In this document: piece by piece, positions 1 through 13,669 of the stretch
Layout of the letters: each line of letters starts with the position of its first letter
How positions within the stretch are numbered: position 1 is the stretch's first letter
Origin: Plotosus lineatus
Lineage: Eukaryota > Chordata > Actinopteri > Siluriformes > Plotosidae
DNA: 64,000 nucleotides
Assembly (NCBI GenBank): GCA_024760905.1
Contig: CM045745.1
Coordinates: 18,820,282 to 18,884,281, forward strand
Direction: 5' to 3'
Made by a program: the position numbers and the translations under genes
The notes under the pieces: model-generated
The model's input: only the letters and a program-made list of their open reading frames with translations
Databases searched by the model: none
Told to the model about the DNA's origin: nothing

Positions 1-50
1 TATATATATATATATATATATATACATACATACATACATACATACACATA
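1..50. repeat. (TA)n/(TACA)n microsatellite
   Basis: The window opens inside a TA dinucleotide array that passes into TACA tetranucleotides. The array continues beyond the left edge. Confidence 0.95.
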
Positions 51-59
51 ATTATATAT

Positions 60-580
60 TAAAATAGCTTGTTAAACACATTCTCTAGACAGTCTTACTC
101 ATTAATACAGTAATAATGTAGTAAAATGTAGTAGTGATTAAGTAAAAACTTTTTAAAATTTCGTACTGTGATAATATTTATTAATTAATAAAGTGCTTAG
201 GCTCCTTACCAGAAGCTAGAGAAGATGCATCATAGGGCTTAAATAATCAATAAAAACACACTTAAAAATATGAACTAACAATTCAGGCAACCATATTGAT
301 GACATGTGCGCAAAAAAGAAAAAAGACATGTACACATCATCTGCAACCAATCAACAGGAGTGAGAAACAAAAGCTCTCAGCCATTGGCCAAATTTGAATC
401 ATGTGCCAGTAACTTCCAGGGCTGCCGCTAATCCGCGAGTATGCAGGGCTGCGAACGGTGAACATCGAATGGGCGACGGGTTACTGTAGTATAAAAAGTT
501 CTACATATCCACAACCAGTTCAGGACAGACTGCTATATTAAAATTATTAAATATTTAAATCAAAGCACTGGTTTGAGCTT
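60..580. other. Unassigned sequence with promoter-like motifs
   Basis: No coding signal is visible. The stretch has a CAACCAATCAAC and a GCCATTGGCC motif (CCAAT-box-like) about 100-140 bases upstream of a TATAAAAAG at about 491-499, next to a short GC-richer block (420-480). This arrangement resembles a polymerase II promoter or the U3 part of an LTR, but no transcript unit follows and chance is possible. Confidence 0.25.
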
Positions 581-585
581 CTTTG

Positions 586-902
586 GGGCAGTGGTGGTGT
601 GGTGGTAAATGGCGCTGAGTCGCTGATCCTAAGGTTGGGGGTTAGAGACCCACTCTCTACTTCACTCTCTGGGTTATCAAAGGCCGGCCACCTCTCTCAC
701 TGTCTATGGTGTGAGGTTCATGTAAAAGAACCATTGCTGACTTTTGACAAGAGTAGCTGCAAAGTCGTCAGTGTGTTTCTGCCCTGCTATGGCCTGGCGA
801 GCTGTCCAGGGTGTACTCTGCCCTCACCAGGAGTCATCTGGGATGGGCGCCAGCCTTCAAGTGACCCTAATTAGGATTAAGCGGTTACAAAAAATGAACT
901 GA
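586..902 (+). repeat. tRNA-headed SINE, L2-type tail (copy 1)
   Basis: Starts GGGCAGTGGTGG and has the B-box region degraded (GGTTAGAGACC). The shared body follows (TTATCAAAGGC, TGTCTATGGTG, AAAGAACCATTGCTGAC). The tail reads GGCGAGCTGTCCAGGGTGTA, then GACCCTAATTAGGATTAAGC, and ends near AAAATGAACTGA. That tail is the 3' end typical of fish L2-clade LINEs, which is inferred to supply mobilisation. The continuous 91-codon reading frame inside is a by-product of the repeat. Confidence 0.85.
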
Positions 903-1630
903 AAGTTATTATATTGTTGTTCTCTTGTGTTGTTAAAGAAAAATGTTCTTAAAATGTTTTTGTCTTCTGTTTTAAATTTTGATCAAAAAATCCCACCAAA
1001 GCCTTAAGTATGAATTAACAGATCAAAAAACATGCAACTGTTTATTGAAGGAACATGCCGTTCATATTAATTTAACCAGGTGTGATGTAAACTGCTAAGC
1101 ATGAGCCTTAAACCCAAAGCATTCTTGCTGTGAGGTGAAGGTACTAACCACTATGCCACCCTGTTGCATAATTATTTTGCTTCAGGCATGACTGTGACAA
1201 CAGTGGAGACTGATGTTTGAAATTATCTTTTTGGAAGAGTTTATTTTATTATGGAAAAGAGTGTGAAGGTATCACTCACTAAAATCTAGGACTGTGTTGC
1301 TTAGCTAATAAAGTTCTGTGTTGTTCCTACTTTCACCACCAAGCAAGTTATTTTATTCATGTACCTGTGCTGAATTTGGTTGCTTTTTGCCCAGTTACCA
1401 TGAAAACCGAGCTTTAATAATGAGGATGGAATTAAAAATAGTGCAGACCAACAAATTGATCAAACCCAGTCACATCCTGATTAATGTGTCTGGCTGGATT
1501 TCACACAGAATTGTCAATAGTTGTCTAGTATTCACAATAGTAAACAAAGATAAAGGTTTTGTTACATTCTATTATAAAGACTCAGATCCAGAAAATATAC
1601 ATGCATGAAAGTGCAGAAAATGTACAGATT
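903..1630. other. Unassigned AT-rich sequence
   Basis: No transposon motif, RNA gene or convincing coding region was recognised here. Open frames of up to 96 codons lack any recognisable domain. Confidence 0.4.
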
Positions 1631-1631
1631 A

Positions 1632-1632
<1 letters not shown>

Positions 1633-1719
<87 letters not shown>
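1633..1719. repeat. (TA)n microsatellite flanking the RTE 5' end
   Basis: An almost pure TA array lies directly upstream of the RTE leader. A second TA array begins right after the RTE 3' end (4841), so the LINE probably inserted into a pre-existing TA repeat. Confidence 0.95.
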
Positions 1720-5140
<3,421 letters not shown>

Positions 5141-5184
<44 letters not shown>

Positions 5185-5187
5185 CAT

Positions 5188-5267
<80 letters not shown>
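5141..5267. repeat. (TA)n microsatellite between duplication units
   Basis: A TA array with a short CATACATAGA interruption separates the two duplicated units. Confidence 0.95.
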
Positions 5268-5270
<3 letters not shown>

Positions 5271-5437
5271 GATTTTCTGAGTAGATCCTTCCGTAGGAGA
5301 GTGCTCAATACTTTTTGGTAGAGCAAATAAATTTCTTCTATAATCACCTGAAGAGAGAGGATGGTTTCACCACCCCTCGAAACAGATCTGTAGTGATAAA
5401 TGGAGTTTCAATAGAAAGTCTTTGTCCTGTCCTTTTA
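5268..5437 (+). repeat. Tandem duplication unit 2
   Basis: Second copy of the 4958-5140 unit, again followed by a TA array. The near identity of the copies implies a recent duplication, or expansion together with the TA arrays. Confidence 0.85.
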
Positions 5438-5441
5438 TTTT

Positions 5442-5445
<4 letters not shown>

Positions 5446-5513
<68 letters not shown>

Positions 5514-5560
5514 TATATACACACACACACACACATACATACATATACACACACACACGA
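5446..5560. repeat. (TA)n and (CA)n compound microsatellite
   Basis: TA repeats grade into CA and ATAC repeats just upstream of a SINE. Confidence 0.95.
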
Positions 5561-5873
5561 GGGCAGTGGTGGTCTAGTGGATAGGGTGCAGGATCGCTGA
5601 TCCTAAGGTTGGGGGTTCGAGTCCCCACAAGGTTGTCACTGTCCCCCCAGTATAGCTAACTGGGTTATCAAAGGCGGGCCATGTCTCTAACTGTCTATCG
5701 TGAGAGGCATGTAAAAGAATCATTGCTGACTTTCGTAAAGAGTAGGTTGCAAAGCTGTCAACATGTTTCTGTCCCTTGCTAAAGGGTTGTGACAGGAAGG
5801 GCATCCGGCGTAAAAACCTATGCCAAATCAAATGTGTGAATCAGACGATTCGCTGTGATGACTCCCGAAAAAT
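5561..5873 (+). repeat. tRNA-headed SINE, RTE-type tail (copy 2)
   Basis: Head GGGCAGTGGTGGTCTAGTGG with B box GGTTCGAGTCCC and the usual body. After GTTTCTGTCCCTTGCTAAAG it changes to GTTGTGACAGGAAGGGCATC, GCCAAATCAAATGTGTGAA and GATTCGCTGTGATGACTCCC. This tail matches the leader and then the 3' terminus of the RTE at 1720-4842, and differs from the L2-type tail of other copies. The last bases run into Tc1 sequence. Confidence 0.85.
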
Positions 5874-5929
5874 CTGCAACCCCAAGCGCCGGAGTCGTCG
5901 TTCGGCCCCTTGCCGCCTGGGCTTCATGT

Positions 5930-6880
5930 TAGCTGGGATGCAGCTAGCATTGAGAAGAATAATTAAAAAGTTTAAAACAACAGTAGTTAACAAACCTGGA
6001 TGAGGACGAAAGGGTATTTTGCCATTACGCATTGAGGGGGTGGTAAGAAAAACAAAACGGTCTACAATGCTCACTGTTAAAGAATTGCAACAAATGGCAG
6101 CATCTTGGGGCCACGAAGTCTCCAAAACAATCATCAGCAGCTATGTACATTCCCAACAAGTTGTTTGGGAGACATGCATGGGGGAGAAAAAAAAAAACTT
6201 TCTCGCTCACAATCATAAACGCAAATGTCTGAAGTTTGCTCAGTGGAACTCAGACTTCAACTGGAACTGTGTGGTTTGGTCAGCTGATACCAAGATAAAG
6301 CTTTTTTGGCAACAAAACTCTTTAACTCGGTCCAGCGGAACACAAAAGAGGAGCATGCAGAAAAGCCCCTCATGCCCACTGTAAAGTATGGCAAATGATC
6401 GGTCATGCTGTGGGCCTGTTTCTCCTCCAGAGGCCCTGGGAATCCTGTTAATGTGCATTGCATCATGAACACTTTGAAATACGAGGCTGATTTTAATGAA
6501 AATCTGGTGGCTTCTGCCCGAAAGCTGAAGATGGGCCATCACTGGGTCTCTCAGAAAGATAATGACCCTAAACATATGGTCAAATCTAAAGAAATAGTTC
6601 TCCAGACAAAATCAAGTTCCTCCCAAGGCCATCTCAGTCCCCAGATCTCAACCCCAAAGAAAACCTGTGGAGTGAGTTAAAGAGGAGGGTGCAGAGGAGA
6701 GGACCAGGTTGCTGGATGATTTAGAGAAATTGTACAGAGAGGAATGGTCAAAGATCCCTCTTACTGTATTCCCCCACCTTGTGAAACATTCTAGGAGAAG
6801 TTTGGATGCTGTTTTGTTGGCAAAAGGGGATTGTACAAAGTATTAACATCAGTGGGCTAATAATTGTGTCACACATAATT
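5930..6880 (+). pseudogene. Tc1-like transposase remnant 1
   Basis: Translated pieces follow the Tc1 family order. End of the DNA-binding region: RRIIKKFKTTVVNKPG. Then LTVKELQQMAASWGHEVSK. Catalytic block: VVWSADTKIKLF, where the first catalytic Asp of the usual WSDET is Ala. Then MLWACFSSRGPGNPV, second Asp in QKDNDPKHMVKS, and Glu in [12 protein letters not shown]. The end resembles STKY-type termini (TTGTACAAAGTATTAACATC). Several stops and frame changes separate the pieces and the N-terminus and terminal repeats are not evident. In life such enzymes excise and insert their element at TA sites. This copy cannot. Confidence 0.88.
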
Positions 6881-6899
6881 TGATATTAAAGAATTATTT

Positions 6900-7980
6900 C
6901 TTAATGTACGATTTTCCCCCCACTGAATACATGCACTTGAATTAAAGATTGGATTTTCTCTTCGTTTCCCACTCTGGTTCTATAGTATTTAGAGAGGAAA
7001 AATGAATTTATTCGAAGTTAAAGAGCACAACTTAACGAGGAGTGCAAATAATTACAGAGGGTATAGTAGATTATTTAGATTTTAATATGTTCATTTTTAA
7101 ATTGAATTCAGTTTTATTTCTATATGGCTTTTTACAACTGAGATTGTCACAAAGTGACTTTTCTGGCGAAACAAACATTGTTCATCTAAGCATTCAGCAT
7201 TCACACTATCGCACGGTTAAAAATTTAAGCAATTAGTCATTTTTCAGTCATTTTATGTATATTGTTCACATTAATGTCTAAATATTTAAAACATTGTGAA
7301 TAAATGGGAAAAAAATACCATATATAAAAGTCTGATTATTTCAAGAAGCAACATGCTATACCTGTATGCATAAATCTATGGCTAAGTGGCCATTACAGTG
7401 ATACATATTGCTGAACAGAACAATTTCTTCTAGAAGAATTACTGCATATGATACATGTCAAGATAACATGATGAATCATTTTCAGGTAAACCACCATAGT
7501 ATGTGTTCAGCTTACTCTGAAGAATTTCTCAATATAATAGTCTAAATCCAGTCAAATAAGCAGAATATCACATCCAGATCTTGGCTTTAACCTTGACCTA
7601 AGTGTTAAGCCGGATGAAAGTACATGAGATGGTATTAAACTTGTACTTAGGCCAGTATGCCCCTTCTGAAAAGATTCTTAGCACTGCAAGGTATTACTAA
7701 AGGGTTATTGAACACTTGACCCTGGATTCTGGCCTTTAAGTCTATGATTGGAAAGGCTGAAAGTGATAATCGCATGATTCAGATGAGCATCAGTATGATG
7801 AAATGATGAACGTATCAAATTTGGTTTTCCACGATTAAGTAGTCCTATAATATTAATGTGTATACCAACAAATATCAATATGTACAGTTGCATGCCAAAA
7901 GTGTTTTCTCAATCTGACATGCCATTTACTCATTGTTTTAATGACACTCTCTGTAACATTCTCTTGCAGGCTGTCTTAAA
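6900..7980. other. Unassigned AT-rich sequence
   Basis: No family was recognised in this kilobase. Short open frames lack motifs. It lies between the Tc1 relic and a minus-strand LINE fragment. Confidence 0.35.
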
Positions 7981-8199
7981 TAAATATATTGAAAAATAAT
8001 CATAACACACCACATCGGTTTCTCTCTACTCTTGCAGTTTGAGTAGAGCTTTTTCTCAACAATATTTTAGTGATTTTTTTTGTTTGTTTGTTTTGTTTTC
8101 CAGAATATCGTATCTCATCTAATGTAGTGATGTCCCATGTACTCTTGGCATCTGCTAAGTCACAGAGACAGTGTTGAATAGTTTGTTTTATTTTTGGTG

Positions 8200-9560
8200 G
8201 CCTTCCAGTAGCTACCAATGTGGTTGGCAGGCTGGAAAAGTCTAGACAGTGTGGACTCCAAGAAACTCGAAGCATCCCACCATCTCCAGCTCCTCTCCAA
8301 CAATATAGAGGGCAGGGTGCTCAGTTTGTTTAGATCTCCTAAAGTTCATTATTATCTCCTTTGTCTTGGATGCATTAAGGTCCAGGTTATTGTTGTCACA
8401 CCATTGCCGCACATGCCGGACCTCCTTTCTATCGGCTCACTCATTGTTATCGTTTATCAGACCTATGACAGTGGTGCTGTCGGTGAATTTGATGATGGTG
8501 TGGCTGGTGTGAGTGGGGGAACAGCCGTGTGTGAAAAGGAATGAGGGAGCTGAGAACACAACCCTGTAGTGAGTGTTCTGGTGTTCAGGATGAGAGTGGA
8601 AGAGCTATGAGTGCCTATCCTGACAAGCTGAGGTCTGTTGCTAAGTAAGTCCAGTACCAGATACTCGGTAAGATCCCTAGGTCCAGGTTGCCCAATTTTT
8701 GAACCAGTTCATGTCGAACTGTATTGAAAGCAGAGCTGAAGTGTACAAACAGCATCCTCACATAAAAGTTACTTCTTTCCAGCTGTATGAGGGCTGTGTG
8801 GAACGCATCCTCTGTTGACCTGTTTTCTCTGTATGCAAACTGATGTGCATGAAGATCAGCAAGAATGGCAGCTTTGATTAGAGAAAAGATCAGTCTCTTG
8901 AAACTGATGGTGATGATGAGAGTTAGCACAACTGAATGTTAGTTATTTAGCAGCTCACTGTGCTTTTCTTAGGCACCGGAACCATGGTTGTTTCGAGGCA
9001 GACATTACATTGAAGTAGCGAGAGGTTACAGAAGGCGGTAAAATCCTTTGCTAGTTGATCTGCATATGCTTTAAGTACTCGTCCTGTCACTCCATCTGGA
9101 CCAGTGGCTTTCCTCACATTGACTCAATGCAATGTGACTCTGACCTGATGCTGCTGCAGCTGGATGGGGTTGTTGACCCTCTCCGGAAGGGTAGGGTAGG
9201 TCCATGCTTCTCTGTTGTGTTGGTCAAAGCAGCCAAAGAATTGGTTCAGGTCCAATCCAGTCCAGTCCAATTCAGTCTGGTAAGGTGCTGTCCAAGGAGT
9301 TTGCTGATGTGTGCACGTCCTTGTTGCTGGTTATTGTCTTGATGTTCTTTCACATATTCCTGGTGTTGATTTCATCAAAGTGTTCCTCGAGTAGTTGTTT
9401 ATATTTGCGTTTGGCTTTTTCATTACTTCTTCACAGAGATTGCCGTGCCTCTTCGTAAGCCTGCTGTTCTGTTGACTTGAAGGCATCGTCTCATGCTCTA
9501 AGCACAGTGTGCACCTCACCTTTGAACATTGGTTCACAGTCTTTCTTGTGGTCACACTCA
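8200..9560 (-). pseudogene. LINE reverse transcriptase fragment (L2/Rex1-like)
   Basis: Read on the minus strand. The clearest part (8929-8615) contains HQFAYRENRSTEDAF and MLFVHFSSAFNTVRHELV. These correspond to the RT finger region and motif A of L2/CR1/Rex1-type LINEs, where the usual motif A is FVDFSSAFNT; the catalytic Asp is His here. Downstream (8530-8200) broken frames encode parts resembling motif C and the thumb (the DNA encodes SNSIIK-like, then DKGDN-like pieces). Upstream (9560-9330) lies a degenerate linker. No 3' tail or target-site duplication was found. Clade is an inference from motif style. Confidence 0.75.
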
Positions 9561-9599
9561 AAGGTGCGCAAAACAAAGTCACAGAAATGAAGATGCTGT

Positions 9600-9895
9600 G
9601 ATTATCACTGGGTGTTAAAAGACAGTAAAAGACAGAATAAGAAATTATTTTGTTTGGGCAACAGCACAGGTATAAGTATCTGGGGCTGAAGTGAGAGAGG
9701 CCACATGTGAATGAAGGGGATACTGTGAGAAGAATGCTTAGGATGAAATTGCATGGTAGGAGGAGAAGAGAAGATCAGAGGGGAGATGAAGTGATATAAG
9801 TAATGCAGATGTTTAGCATGGCAGAGAGGAATGCAGAGGATGGAGCCAGATGCAAAAGGATGACCCGGTGTGGAAATCCCTAACATCAGCAACTG
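9600..9895 (+). pseudogene. LINE 3'-end fragment
   Basis: A plus-strand frame contains RRMLRMKLHGRRRR, then AERNAEDGARCKRMTRCGNP close to the end. This resembles the C-terminus of RTE-like polyproteins (consensus style: basic, then AEDR..W..M.RCGDP). One stop interrupts it. It abuts a GT array. Confidence 0.55.
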
Positions 9896-9899
9896 AAAG

Positions 9900-9900
9900 T

Positions 9901-9935
<35 letters not shown>
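9900..9935. repeat. (GT)n microsatellite
   Basis: GT dinucleotide array directly after the LINE fragment. Confidence 0.95.
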
Positions 9936-9936
<1 letters not shown>

Positions 9937-10117
9937 ATCGCCCGCGCGTGGGGCTTGTGAGTACACTTCTGCTTGATCTCTACTGATGGACTTTTGATTG
10001 ACCATGAACTATGGATCCACTATATCAATGTCCAGGATAAAGTGTTTACTGAAGTTGAATAAGTTGAATTAATTATTTGCTGCAATCCATTTGTTTAATC
10101 ACACTACTTGTAATAAT

Positions 10118-10144
10118 CTCTCTCTCTCTCTCTCACACACACAA

Positions 10145-10241
<97 letters not shown>
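10118..10241. repeat. (TC)n-(AC)n-(TA)n compound microsatellite
   Basis: Three dinucleotide arrays in succession. A shorter TA array plus a T-rich run follows at about 10341-10388. Confidence 0.95.
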
Positions 10242-10243
<2 letters not shown>

Positions 10244-10337
10244 GTATTATTATTGTTAGTATTATTAGAAATGTGTTTTATTGATTTAATCAAAACTTTG
10301 ATTATAAAAACTGTGCATAAATTGGTATAAAATAAAT

Positions 10338-10377
<40 letters not shown>

Positions 10378-10567
10378 ATTTTTTTTTCCCCCCCATTACC
10401 ACAGGAAATTAAATTGACACTCCTGACAACACTTGTCATTCCCAATTCCTCCACAAGAGTGAAAACATGCTGTACCGCCGGACCTCAATCTGTCACATGC
10501 CTATACACATACCATCCATAAAAGCAGCATGTTCAAATGACAGTAATGAGAACATTTCTGGGGCATA

Positions 10568-11819
10568 CAGGGATCCCTCACTACTTCGTGCTTTAATTCA
10601 TACGGCTTCAGTGCATAGCGGTTTATTTATTTATTTATTTTTTTTTTTTTTAAATATCCATCGATTTAAAAAAAAAAAAGGAAATTAAGGAAGAATAGGG
10701 GAAAAAGCCTAAAGAAACAAAAACAAAAAAACAACCCAAAATGCTCCATCAAAACTACTTACATTTTTATGTGAGGTGCACGTCTGTCTGTGTGTGTATG
10801 TGTGTGTTGTTACGTATGACAAATGAATTCCATCCCGGACGAGCACCCAATTTTGTTACGTATAGAATTTAAGAGATGGAAATTGCCCCGTGAAACCAGC
10901 AAAACACGACAGACCACGACATAAACTATATACAATTTAATAATATGAACAAAATAAGACATCTTACATCTTAGATCTAAACAAAATACGAATTAAACAA
11001 AGGGTCCCATAGTTACCAAGCACCTGCAGCAGAGTAAATATAGAGACGGCACGCGCACTGGCGGGGAAAGGCTTGGAATCCCCAGTGTCAAAAGAAACAA
11101 ATGATCAACATCCTCGCATGGACTGTTGGTGAACGTGGATGATGGACTTTGATGAAGTCCCGAACGACGAATCTTGGGTGACACGCGTTCCATGATTCAC
11201 CTTGGATGAGATGATCCGCCACGATGAGTTTCCTTAAATCATCTGTGCGCCCAAGACACCTGAAAAGACTCCATAGGTGATCTGCGTCAGCTGAAGAGAC
11301 CCGAAGAGACTAGAGCCAGTCGGCAACAGGTCCTTAATACAGATTCCCTAAAGTTCCAGAAAGTTCCTTTCTGGAAAATTCCAAATCACCTGACCCACCC
11401 ACCAGGGCACATGTGCAACTAGATCTATACTGAAAGTTTCCCTAATGGAAAGTTCCAGACCCAATTAAACCATGCAGGCAAAAAAAAATGCCAACAGTGA
11501 CCCCAAAACAGCTGAGTAATACCTTGTGTCTCTCTTTACAGCACACTAACTCAACGTTTATTCATCCATTATTTTTATATTCACATTTATACAAATATTT
11601 ACATGCCCATAACAGTGTTTGTATTTTATTTACATCTTATGCATTATTTCTTTAATGTTTAATGCATTTATACCATTTAGTTATTATTTATTGATATTAT
11701 ATACACATATACATGTACGATACATCAGGCGGGGGGATTGATCCTACTTTGCGGAATTTGGCGGTGGGGTGGGGGTGGGGTCTCGGTCCCAATTTATCGC
11801 GGAAAGTGAGGGGTCCATG
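10568..11819 (-). mobile_element. CAGGGATCCC-TIR element with LTR-like insert
   Basis: Left end CAGGGATCCCTCACTACTTC, right end near GTGAGGGGTCCATG, each flanked by TA (10566-10567 and 11820-11821). The internal sequence matches the copies at 20463, 32696, 42956 and 51972 in the opposite orientation to the first. The landmarks are GGCTTCAGTGCAT, GGAAATTAAGGAAGAATAGG, ACTACTTACATTTTTATGTG and TTATTGATATTATATACACA. About 0.7 kb of unrelated sequence interrupts it from about 10808. No transposase is visible, so it is classed as a non-autonomous TIR element, with TA target and CAG start pointing to the Tc1/mariner/pogo superfamily. Confidence 0.8.
10808..11496 (-). mobile_element. LTR-like sequence with primer-binding-site motif
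   Basis: On the minus strand a block of about 643 bases (11496-10854) begins TGTTGGC and ends TACGTAACA, i.e. TG...CA like an LTR. It is followed a few bases on by TGGGTGCTCGTCCGGGAT. This differs by one base from the complement of the tRNA-Pro 3' end used as a primer site by many LTR retroelements. Then comes a second TACGTAACA (10808-10816). This looks like one LTR plus the start of the leader and a sliver of the other LTR, left after internal deletion. No protein part is present. Target duplication is not clear because the left flank is a GT repeat. Confidence 0.6.
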
Positions 11820-11829
11820 TATATATTTT

Positions 11830-12860
11830 GTTGGTTTGCACATTACTCTTTCATAAACCTCAGTTCTTGCCGGTGCTGTTTCATCTCATGAATGCTGCAA
11901 ATCTGAGATGAGCAATGGTCCTGGATTTATTCCCCACATACTATGGTTGGGCTGGCTGAAGGAAAGAAAAAAAAAAGAAAAAAGAACGAACTTTAAAAAT
12001 TACAAGCAGTTTAAGGTACAGTTAAGCCACTTACATCACATACTTAATAAAGTATAGACACGATCCCGCAATTAAATCTTTTTCACCCCAAAGCTGTCCA
12101 TAAACTCCAGTGAATGGGATAATACAATAAAGCATAATGCTAAACATAACACTATTGCAAAGAATGCAGTATAATTTGTTCCCTTTCTTTTGTACTACTA
12201 TCTGTGTATTATTTCTAACCCTACTCCTACTTGTGGATAAAGTATTAAAAATAAATCCAAGTATTACATTCTAAATTAAAAGCCAAAAATAAATGTGTCA
12301 GTTTATGATAGATCATGGTTACTCATAACAACCACCTTCAGATTGTAAAACCACAGCTGACAATTTCTAATTAGTTGATGCATGCAGTTAGCATCGCCAG
12401 AACAGAGAAATCAATTAAATCCTTGTCATAACATGAGATGATTATGAAAAAAGGTGGTATAAAATAAGGCCCTCCATATGTTTACAGCATGTCATTTGTG
12501 ACCCAAACACTAAATCCAACATATGTATTTAATTTCATTTTTTTTTTTTTTTGATGTTCCTGATTTAAAAGCTGCCTTGGTTAAATTTTGATTGAAAAAA
12601 TATATAAAAAAAAAAAAAAAAGAAAAGAAGAAGAACATAACTGCACCTGCATATGAGAAGCAGAACTGATTCCTTTGTGGTTGTTTATACAGAACCTTTG
12701 AACACACACTCAAACACACATTTTTTTTCTTTTTTTAATAAAATTGTCTGTTGAAAGTGGGGGAGAAAATAAGCGTTCCTTGTGTAGTCCAGTCAAAATG
12801 TTTAGAAATAGCTCTCAGATACTTCTACTTACATATATGGGGAAATTTGTTTTCCCAGTA
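11830..12860. other. Unassigned AT-rich sequence
   Basis: No recognisable family, RNA or coding region. It contains poly-T and poly-A runs at 12538-12552 and 12607-12622. Confidence 0.35.
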
Positions 12861-12867
12861 AGATAAC

Positions 12868-12871
12868 ACAC

Positions 12872-12928
<57 letters not shown>
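12868..12928. repeat. (CA)n microsatellite
   Basis: CA array of about 60 bases with one early CG variant. Confidence 0.95.
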
Positions 12929-12929
<1 letters not shown>

Positions 12930-13331
12930 TTTAGCTATGGAGCTGAGCAATGGACCATGGATAACACCTCGTCGTAATACCTTAGCCTAATTTCTTATTT
13001 GTTTGCCTGGGTTTTGTCAAGTGAGCATTCGGCTTAATTGGAAAGGGAATCTTAATGAAACATTGATTAAAAAATGGCTGAGGACCCAGACTTGACCAGG
13101 GAACACAATGTAATCATACCTTATTTGGTTTGCTGACAAATTTTATTGAAAACACAATAGATTTTTAACGCATTCCCCAGTCTAAAGAAGGGCAAAAAAT
13201 AGTAATTGAAAACATATTTTGAAAACTGATGGGATGTTATTTGGAAATCTGGATGAATCAGAAGTCTTACAGCAGCAGGATGAACCAGAAGGCCCTGTTC
13301 CAAAAAAACTACCTTACATTAGCAACTCCAG

Positions 13332-13333
<2 letters not shown>

Positions 13334-13370
<37 letters not shown>
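13334..13370. repeat. (TTA)n microsatellite
   Basis: About twelve TTA units lie just before a minus-strand SINE. Confidence 0.95.
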
Positions 13371-13380
13371 GTTTATTTCC

Positions 13381-13660
13381 TGTAGCCCAGCTGACTTCGA
13401 GCATGGGCAGAGTACACCCTGGACAGCTCACCAGGCCATTGCAGGGCAGAAACACACATACGGCTATTCAGCCTACTCTTGTCGAAAGTCAGCAATGGTT
13501 CTTTTACATGCCTCTCATCATAGACAGTGAGAGACATGGCCGGCCTTTGATAACCCAGTTAGCTGCACTGGGGGACAATGACAACCCATTGAGAATGGGG
13601 CTTGAACCCCCAACCTTGGGATCAGTGATCCAGCACCTTTACCACCAGGCCACCACTGCC
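13381..13660 (-). repeat. tRNA-headed SINE, L2-type tail (copy 3)
   Basis: Reverse orientation. The end at 13660 is the complement of GGCAGTGGTGGCCTGGTGG, and the B box appears as GGGCTTGAACCCC (complement of GGGGTTCAAGCCC). The L2-type tail begins with TACACCCTGGACAGCTCACC and is cut short at the left, next to the TTA repeat. Confidence 0.85.
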
Positions 13661-13669
13661 TATTATTCG

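Noticed and set aside
470..520. Host gene promoter at TATAAAAAG
   Set aside because: CCAAT-like and TATA-like motifs exist but nothing transcribed can be identified downstream, where a SINE begins; kept only as a low-confidence note.
8000..8275. Minus-strand frame with an ATGRPPKIKQ-like stretch as a Tc1 fragment
   Set aside because: Only a few residues resemble the GRPPK hook of Tc1 proteins; the surrounding sequence gives no support.
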